Shown in pieces: positions 59,801-64,000 of a stretch of 64,000 nt of DNA; positions within the stretch are counted from its first letter, which is position 1, and every line of letters begins with the position of its first letter. A model generated the notes under the pieces. That model saw only the letters and a program-made list of their open reading frames with translations, was not told where the DNA came from and made no database searches. A program made the position numbers and the translations under genes. Source of the DNA: Sisyra terminalis (lineage: Eukaryota; Arthropoda; Insecta; Neuroptera; Sisyridae). The DNA lies in NCBI GenBank assembly GCA_958496175.1, contig OY292278.1, positions 31,868,001-31,932,000 of the forward strand. The letters run 5' to 3'.

Positions 59801-62800
59801 AAATGAAAACATCAAAAAATATATGGACATAATTTTTATTACATATTATATTTGAAAAAAATAATAGTTAAATACAAAATTTCACATATTTTATACTTAA
59901 AAATTAAGTTAATTTATATAAAAAAAAAATAGTTACACAAAAAATTATACATATTTTTTACTTAAAAATTATATAAAAAATGTTTAATATTAAAAATAAA
60001 TTTAAAAATCAATTAATGTGACAACTGTGCTTGTTGACTTTTGCAGATATCAGAAATATTAGGTCGAATATTTGATATTGCTACCCTCAATTCTTCGTCT
60101 AAATTCGTAAGTCTTTCTCGTTTTTTAGTTTTCATATCATTAGTCATTGTTGAGAAACCAAGTTCACACAAATATGATTTTGAAAAATGTAATAAAATTT
60201 TCAGAGCCTTCAGTGCATTTTCAGTGCACCGGTTGAGAACCACTGATCTAGATACTTATCCAAAGTATCTTTGACTGCTCTGATCGAGGGTAAAAAGTCG
60301 ATGACTCATAAAGCCTTGTCTAGAAAATAGAATGGGAAGAATCCTAGAAAAAGCAATCCTAGTCCTAAACTCCTAAGCGATGACACTTTTCTTGCTAAAT
60401 ATTAAATAGTAAACCTAAAATTTTTAGTTTCAGTTTTATTCAACTAATTGAAAAACAAATAAATAGTTACAATAGATTTAAGGCTCTTTGAATTTATTTG
60501 TTCAAAAAATGTAAAATGTTCTGGGGGCGTTAGGTTCTCTTATTTCTATTTAGTTATAACATTAAAGAATGAACTAAATTTTTGAGGTTGCCAGAAATAT
60601 TTCTAAAAACAATTTCTTGAGTATTCTATACCTAGTATCTATATTAAACATATAGATAAACAGTTACAAATATAAAATAATGGAAAACCCCAATTAACGC
60701 ACCAGTTATTATTAATTTTTTCCAAGAAAATTTGAAAAAAAATTCCTGAAATAAAAAAAGTACATTTATTTTAAAAAGTAGTCTACCCAAGCTCTTCATT
60801 AAATTAAGTCCACAGTATTTGTCTCATTTATCCATGCCATAATTTGATCCATGTATGTATGAATGTGTTATATGTGTATATACAAATTATTGTATTTTTC
60901 AATAGGAAATAGGCAAATAGCTTATATCGTAAAAACACCAAGATTTCTAGAGAGACTATTTCTGAGGCATTCAGTGTTTCTCACATTTTCTGTATATCCT
61001 ACTTACTTCTTGTTAAAAAAAACAGCTAAACGTTGCATTCTTTGTATCACTTGTAACTAGGGCATTTATTTCACCAGATGCAGTTTAAGCACTTCAAATT
61101 CTTTCCTTATCCCTGGGAGTACGCGTACCCTCATAGTCGTTAGGAAACATTGACAACCGTTTGTAACCCGCATGAATATATTCACTGGATTTTTTATCCA
61201 TCAGTTACGTGTCGTGAATACATTCTTCAATTTTTTCCGTGATGATATAGAACTACCGTTTGGTGGATAGAACAATGCATCCCTTAATGCCAAATGTACC
61301 TAAAAACTAAACTACATCAAAATCAGTTCAGCTGCTCTTCAGTTAAAATAATAAAAGTATATACAAACAGACTAATGAAGTAAAAGACAGAATAGTAAAC
61401 AAACCGAAGCTTTAAAATGGCAAATCTAGAATAAGATAATTTTAAAATCGAACCATATTCATCCAAAATTTGGATTAAAAATATAAACCGTCAAACGCTA
61501 GAATTTTGTAAACTAGATTTAGTTCATCAAACTAAGTATCAACTTTCTTTTTCCTTTTGATACTTCCTTAATAAATTTAATTTGTAACCTTCCTTTTCAT
61601 ATTTGTAGGTTCTTCAAAATTAGTAATTAGTTTCTTGGAATTGAGAAATCAAATGTAAAAGTAGAGGAAATTTTATTCCATGTATATAATATCATATAAA
61701 AATAACATTAATTTAACTTTAATTTTGTTCAATATTTTATTTCAAAATGCAGTTTTCACTTTTCAACTGGTAAGATTTAATGGAAATTAACTTCTTAATT
61801 TTTTTGTGCTAAAACAACTATTTTGAAATCGAATATGTGGCTAATAATTCCAAGAAAAATACGTATATTTGCTTTTTTTTGCTCTAATAAAATTTTTGAG
61901 TAATGTCTGTGTAATGATTTTTAAAGTAAAAATTATTTTGCAAGCATTTTTGAAGAAAAACAATTTTTGGAATAGAAAAAGTGTTCTACATAGATTATAT
62001 GTCTGCAACTGTCAAGGTTTCTACGTTTTTTAACACTTAATTTGAAAAAATGCTACTAATACTTATTTTTCCAAAGTTTGCAATTATTTTATTTCAATGT
62101 TAATTGGACAAAGTCTGGCAAATTAAAGTCAAATCAATTTATTTTGTCGCTTTATCTGTTTCCGTAATTTTGTTACTCAATTGTGTTTTTATTCTGATAA
62201 GTTATTTAATGATGATTTTTTTTGCAGAAGATAAGCATTTAATGGTTCGTGACGACGATAGTTTCCTATTAAATTGGCTTTACGTAACCAACTTCGATGT
62301 TGAAGCAGCCTATAAGCGGGTAAGTACAACGACAAGAAAAGTATGATTAAAAAGTAACATTTGACATTTTTTCAGATGGGTAGTTATTACAAGTTGAAAG
62401 CGGAAAATCCTACATGGTTTGCATCGGACGGTCCTGAAAGTATCCGCGGCTTGATAGAAGAAAACGCCAAAGTGATGCTAAACGACCGAGACCGGGAAGG
62501 TCGCAGAGTGTTAGTAACACGATTGGGCAAAATGGACCCTGGAAAAAGAAGTTTACAGGAGATAGCATGTTACGATGAAATGTGGTGCTACGGGATTTTG
62601 GATGAGCCTCAAACGCAAAAGTCCGGTCTTGCATGCATTGTTGACCTGAAAGGATGTCCATGGAAAATTTTCCGATGGATGACACCACATAATTTACGCG
62701 TCGGCACGCAAAAAGCTGAACTGGTACCAATCAGTGATTTGCAATACCACGTGGTCAATACGTCAACCTTTCTAAACGCAGCCATCGCCATGGTTTTTCC

Positions 62801-63002
62801 TTTTCTGAGCGCCTACACAAAAAGTCATGTACATTTTCACTATGATAATTGGGCATCTTTGCACGAATTTATTGATCCTGAAGTGTTACCAGTCGAATAT
62901 GGAGGCACTATGTATGTGGACAACGACCAGTCGTACAAAAAGTTCCTGTTTGATCAATCGGAATTGATTTCGAGTAATTTTAAATGCCATTACAAACTTT
63001 GA
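50803..63002 (+). CDS. CRAL-TRIO domain lipid-binding protein, gene B
   Basis: Exons 50803-50899, 62228-62319 and 62376-63002 join in frame to 271 aa. Residues about 40-63 (DDDSFLLNWLYVTNFDVEAA) are the CRAL-TRIO N-terminal motif. About 85-250 form the lipid-binding domain: DREGRRVLVTRLGKMDPGK, GLACIVDLKGCPW, FLNAAIAMVFPFLSAYTK and VLPVEYGG. It is a paralogue of gene A: exon 2 is 92 nt in both, with phase 1 before and phase 0 after, but the domain is in one exon here and split over four in gene A. The expected role is binding a hydrophobic ligand in the cytosol; the ligand is unknown. The first intron is 11.3 kb and holds a nearly fresh LTR element in antisense orientation. Confidence 0.92.
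50900..51870. other. Intron of gene B before the transposons
   Basis: AT-rich; nothing recognised. Confidence 0.4.
51871..51947 (-). mobile_element. SINE, distal part, split by the LTR element
   Basis: Carries the 3' body of the family in minus orientation (ATCGTTTTATAACTACCAAG, GTCTTTAA), then a local duplication of an AAGGTCT/CTTCTTTA word before the LTR. It continues on the other side of the LTR element at 55403. Confidence 0.65.
51948..52185 (-). repeat. 3' LTR
   Basis: 238 bp, TG...CA ends on the + strand (TGTAGGAATTGG to ATACTACA), no difference from the other LTR by direct reading. TATATATA at 52046-52053 could serve transcription on the minus strand. The purine-rich tract expected just outside it is weak (AAACAGGATGGCCGAG on the minus strand). 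Confidence 0.92.
52200..54926 (-). CDS. Gag-protease-integrase polyprotein, no RT
   Basis: 908 aa in one frame. Residues 8-45 resemble a SAP domain (VEELRRRLNELELPIGGKKS). About 60-100 is acidic. About 110-290 is a capsid-like Gag region (VKRWLSDFEE). Two CCHC knuckles lie at 312-325 and 334-347. The aspartic protease has DTGS at 387-390. About 560-635 is the integrase zinc-binding region, with H595, H599 and C632, but Ser at 629 where the first Cys of CxxC is expected. The catalytic core has D662, D721 and E757 (exactly 35 residues between the last two), followed by a basic C-terminus. The protease is joined to integrase near residues 545-547, where RT and RNase H should be. There are no stops or frameshifts. 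Whether the fusion is the family's normal state or a deletion of a larger ORF cannot be told from one copy. Confidence 0.93.
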   Translation of the reverse strand: MADQAIDINAFNVEELRRRLNELELPIGGKKSVLRRRLRTALNLRHINDNGENSNVPPTAHLDEDGEDEDDDDIDGNNDDNDEDYDDNSAESSDDDVNEVKRRQRRTRGHEKPVLTFKDVEESMEKFSGDNHKNVKRWLSDFEEMAEVCEWADIQKVVYAKRLLEGSAKLFVRYEKCTKTWSKLKKALKEEFAESVDGYQVHRQLSQRKKKQDETYQVYIYKMLDLASQANVDIQSVIQYIIDGIPDDSTNKAILYGARNIRQLKDKMTQYERMKRSEGKYKSKNFELKEENTKNMSDKNKRTASEVIVKRCFSCGSKNHISDECPTKDKGKKCFKCNGYGHIAAKCYDESLKIRRVKETNIISRSSRRKHLKEVEINNVRLTALIDTGSDLTLMRTDEYVKIGSPKLSKNIVKFDGIGSIANETLGEFETDVRIDNVNFKIKFHVVSSTILKQAILMGTDFLNHVNLNINAGKIKISEIANYSVNLDLPDIFQINTIERNDKVNLDLSHIKDAHYRKEVKSVVTNYETKKAREVGFKMKSILKDDYLKQLCKSVPDDNINDYEIRNSLLYKIIDDEPLLVVPEDMQTQLVRRVHERGHFGIVKAKALKRKDFWFKGMCDRVGKVVRNSVDCILAERKHGIQEGMLNVTDKRNIPLDTYHIDYLSPIPSTKKFYCHILVVVNAFSKFVWLYATRSTDTAGVLDRLIKKSSIFGNPRRIISDRGTAFSSNAFAEYCKEEGIQHIKITTGVPRGNGQVERVNRTIIPLLTKLSAPKPQEWYKHLNTVQRYLNATPHRSTGKTPFQLLVGTNMRLKEDPEIRELIEEEWIQMYEEQRDELRRDAKEKISKVQEENLRNYNKKRKKAIQYKEDGLGAVKRTQFDPGLKVHSYIVCQRLRNRFRKLRTSEGRC
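55137..55154 (-). other. Primer-binding site candidate
   Basis: On the minus strand, six bases after the 5' LTR, the sequence is TGGGGACTCAACCGGGAT. The TGGG start (complement of CCA plus a C discriminator base) and CCGGGAT suggest a tRNA-Pro-like primer, with about three mismatches to the sequence I recall. Confidence 0.5.
55161..55398 (-). repeat. 5' LTR
   Basis: 238 bp, same sequence as 51948-52185. Being on the right, it is the promoter-bearing LTR for the minus-strand ORF, which begins 235 bases inside it. Confidence 0.92.
55403..55485 (-). mobile_element. SINE, proximal part, beyond the LTR element
   Basis: Continues the interrupted SINE: TCTTTAATAAGAACTCTAGG, then GGTCAATGGAAATCCGTAAA and a decayed GATCGCCCTACTAACTTTAA end. 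The tRNA-like head is largely lost. Confidence 0.65.
55577..55751 (+). mobile_element. tRNA-derived SINE, plus copy
   Basis: CCTACTAGTGGCCGAGTGGT (A box), GGCTCGAATTTTCT (B box, changed), body with TTTATTAACCCTTAAGTTGC and TATAAAGCAACGGTAGATAA, ending in an A-run (TTTTAAAAAAAAG). Confidence 0.82.
55790..55960. repeat. Inverted pair with a hammerhead-like motif
   Basis: The plus arm reads CTGAAGA, A, GCAG, seven bases, CTGC, GAAAC (55891-55918), fitting a hammerhead core with a four-base stem II and one extra A. The minus arm (55821-55850) has the matching CTGTGAAACGTCGAGC. The arms are separated by a (TAA)n run. Similar in design to 8661-8995, but different in sequence. Confidence 0.45.
56097..56372. 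mobile_element. pogo/Tigger-like MITE
   Basis: Ends CAGAAAGACTCCGCTTAACG and, in reverse complement, CAGTAAGTCCCCGTTTAACA, with TA just outside the left end. 276 bp, no ORF. Lies in the long intron of gene B. Confidence 0.6.
56373..59725. other. Intron of gene B, no supported feature
   Basis: AT-rich with chance ORFs only. Confidence 0.4.
59734..60245 (-). mobile_element. hAT element remnant with perfect target duplication
   Basis: Ends CAGTGGTTCTCAACC and GGTTGAGAACCACTG are perfect inverted repeats, flanked by ATCTAGAT at 59726-59733 and 60246-60253. 512 bp. The right half encodes the end of the transposase on the minus strand; the left half is AT-rich filler. Internally deleted from a larger autonomous element. 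Confidence 0.9.
60013..60243 (-). pseudogene. hAT transposase C-terminal fragment
   Basis: The 76-codon frame is open from inside the right terminal repeat. It contains LCELGFSTMTNDMKTKKRER, then LRVAISNIRPNISDIC and QQAQLSH, the C-terminal (dimerisation) end of hAT transposases of the ZBED-related group. All catalytic parts are missing. The ATG at the start lies in the terminal repeat and is probably accidental. Confidence 0.85.
60254..62227. other. End of the long intron of gene B
   Basis: AT-rich; nothing recognised except the splice acceptor TTTTTTTTGCAG at its end. Confidence 0.4.
62228..62319 (+). CDS. CRAL-TRIO gene B exon 2
   Basis: 92 nt between TTTTGCAG and GTAAGT. Encodes DKHLMVRDDDSFLLNWLYVT and NFDVEAAYKR. 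Equivalent of gene A exon 2. Confidence 0.9.
62376..63002 (+). CDS. CRAL-TRIO gene B exon 3
   Basis: Acceptor TTTTTTCAG, then MGSYYKLKAENPTWF to the C-terminus CHYKL and TGA. It holds the complete lipid-binding domain in one exon. Confidence 0.93.
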   Translation: MGSYYKLKAENPTWFASDGPESIRGLIEENAKVMLNDRDREGRRVLVTRLGKMDPGKRSLQEIACYDEMWCYGILDEPQTQKSGLACIVDLKGCPWKIFRWMTPHNLRVGTQKAELVPISDLQYHVVNTSTFLNAAIAMVFPFLSAYTKSHVHFHYDNWASLHEFIDPEVLPVEYGGTMYVDNDQSYKKFLFDQSELISSNFKCHYKL

Positions 63003-63097
63003 ATCGCTTATAATTTTTGTTGTTCGTGGAAATGGTGATACATTGAAAGGTATAGGGATTTTAAGGAGCATATCATTCCAAATGTGATTTCTTTTAA

Positions 63098-63108
63098 TTC
63101 AATAAAAT
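63098..63108 (+). terminator. Polyadenylation signal of gene B
   Basis: TTCAATAAAATTTATTAAATAA about 100 bases after the stop codon contains AATAAA; the next run of A starts some 20 bases later. Confidence 0.6.
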
Positions 63109-63119
63109 TTATTAAATAA

Positions 63120-64000
63120 TTTAAACAAAAAAAAAATCACAATATGATTAGGTTAATGTATTTTTATGATTTATTATTGTCACATTATTTAGGAAATGTA
63201 TTTTTGAAATTATTTGAATTTAAAATGTACAGAAAAATAAATAATATTATTCGAATTTGATGCTTTTCGTAAACTTGTGCCTATCTGCAATAATTAAATC
63301 TTGGTAGTTATCTGTCTTAGACTCATACATATAATCTAAGATTAAGTTAACTATTTACTCTACCTATTATTACTCTACCTTTGACCTATATTATTGACCT
63401 TTTTTTAATATTTTAAAGCTTTGAAATCTCCAAAACTTACATTTTCCTTAACAATTAAGGAAAATGAACTATGCTATGTGAATACTGAAAAAAAATATTT
63501 TAAAGTGTGAATTTAAAAAAAAAAAAAATAAACAGTTTTGAAACTGAAAAGCTGAACTAGTTTTAAGACTAAATATTTGTTTTTCATTTAATTATTAATT
63601 TTGCTGAATAATTGTTATTAAATAGTCAACTTGGGCTTTTAAAGGTAAGGAATTATTTTAATAATGCGGTAATTTTTTTTTCCCAGTAATGAACATTACG
63701 TGGATTAATGGTGTTGGTTACAATTTTGGAACCTTATCAATACCTCTATAAATAAATGGTACCCTAAAAATCATTCCCTCTCTATGTCCCAAACTTGAGA
63801 TTAGCATATTTTTGACCTTTTAAACTAAAAATTCTTCAAAAAAATTGTTTGCGAATTTGATTAATCGATTGAAAACACAATAGATTTTCAAAAATATTTC
63901 GAATATGGAATGAAAAGTAAAGACCACGTTTTCAAATTTATTTTGTATGTGTGTCCTATGAAAGAAAATCATTTCCTCACACCTTTACTAACAATCGATT
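63120..64000. other. 3' flank, no supported feature
   Basis: AT-rich; nothing recognised. Confidence 0.4.

Noticed and set aside
62410..62730. 106-codon minus-strand ORF
   Set aside because: Antisense shadow of exon 3 of CRAL-TRIO gene B.
1..64000. CRISPR arrays, operons or bacterial-type systems
   Set aside because: Spliced genes, SINEs and AATAAA signals show a eukaryotic nuclear region; no regularly spaced repeat array exists.

Overview
The window looks like arthropod, most likely insect, nuclear DNA. It is strongly AT-rich, its genes have short exons separated by long repeat-filled introns with GT-AG splice sites and AATAAA signals, and the transposon flora (Jockey-type LINE pieces, a Ty3/Gypsy element, hAT, mariner-like and Helitron remnants, a tRNA-derived SINE) is typical of insects. 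I cannot name the order or species from sequence alone. Protein assignments below are by recognition of motifs, not by database search.

Three host genes are supported, all on the + strand. (1) A C-type-lectin-domain gene, 9141-17835, incomplete at its 5' end: two exons give the C-terminal two thirds of a C-type lectin domain, a third gives a small four-cysteine module (the last cysteine lies in the next exon), and a 1.9 kb last exon encodes a roughly 626-residue Thr/Ser/Asn/acidic tail with a furin-type RHRR site. (2) A CRAL-TRIO (SEC14-like) lipid-binding protein, 39945-42724, six exons, 270 aa, with a possible alternative last exon at 43111-43169. (3) A second CRAL-TRIO gene, 50803-63002, three exons, 271 aa, whose first coding intron is 11.3 kb. 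The two CRAL-TRIO genes share an exon 2 of exactly 92 nt with the same intron phases on both sides, so they are tandem paralogues that later diverged in exon number.

The rest is repeats. The main element is a complete 3451-bp Ty3/Gypsy-like LTR retrotransposon (51948-55398, minus orientation) in the first intron of the second CRAL-TRIO gene. It has 238-bp LTRs that read as identical, a 4-bp target duplication (GGTC) and one intact 908-codon ORF with a SAP-like domain, Gag, two zinc knuckles, protease and a DD35E integrase, but no reverse transcriptase or RNase H. It sits inside an older copy of a tRNA-derived SINE that recurs about ten times in the window in both orientations. Other elements: two decayed Jockey-type LINE pieces (4190-4940, 7155-7665), a 1045-bp hAT-type element with long terminal repeats (21570-22614), an hAT remnant carrying the end of its own transposase (59734-60245), a Helitron fragment (43706-44455), a mariner/Tc1 remnant (48331-48845), several foldback or MITE-like palindromes, and hammerhead-like motifs in inverted pairs.

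Layout: 1-9140 repeats and undetected 5' parts of the lectin gene; 9141-17835 lectin gene; 17836-39500 intergenic repeats with no convincing gene; 39580-43170 first CRAL-TRIO gene; 43171-50560 repeats; 50803-63002 second CRAL-TRIO gene; 63003-64000 its 3' flank. The two CRAL-TRIO products would be cytosolic carriers of hydrophobic ligands; the lectin product would be secreted or surface-bound. Nothing in the sequence links the lectin gene functionally to the other two.
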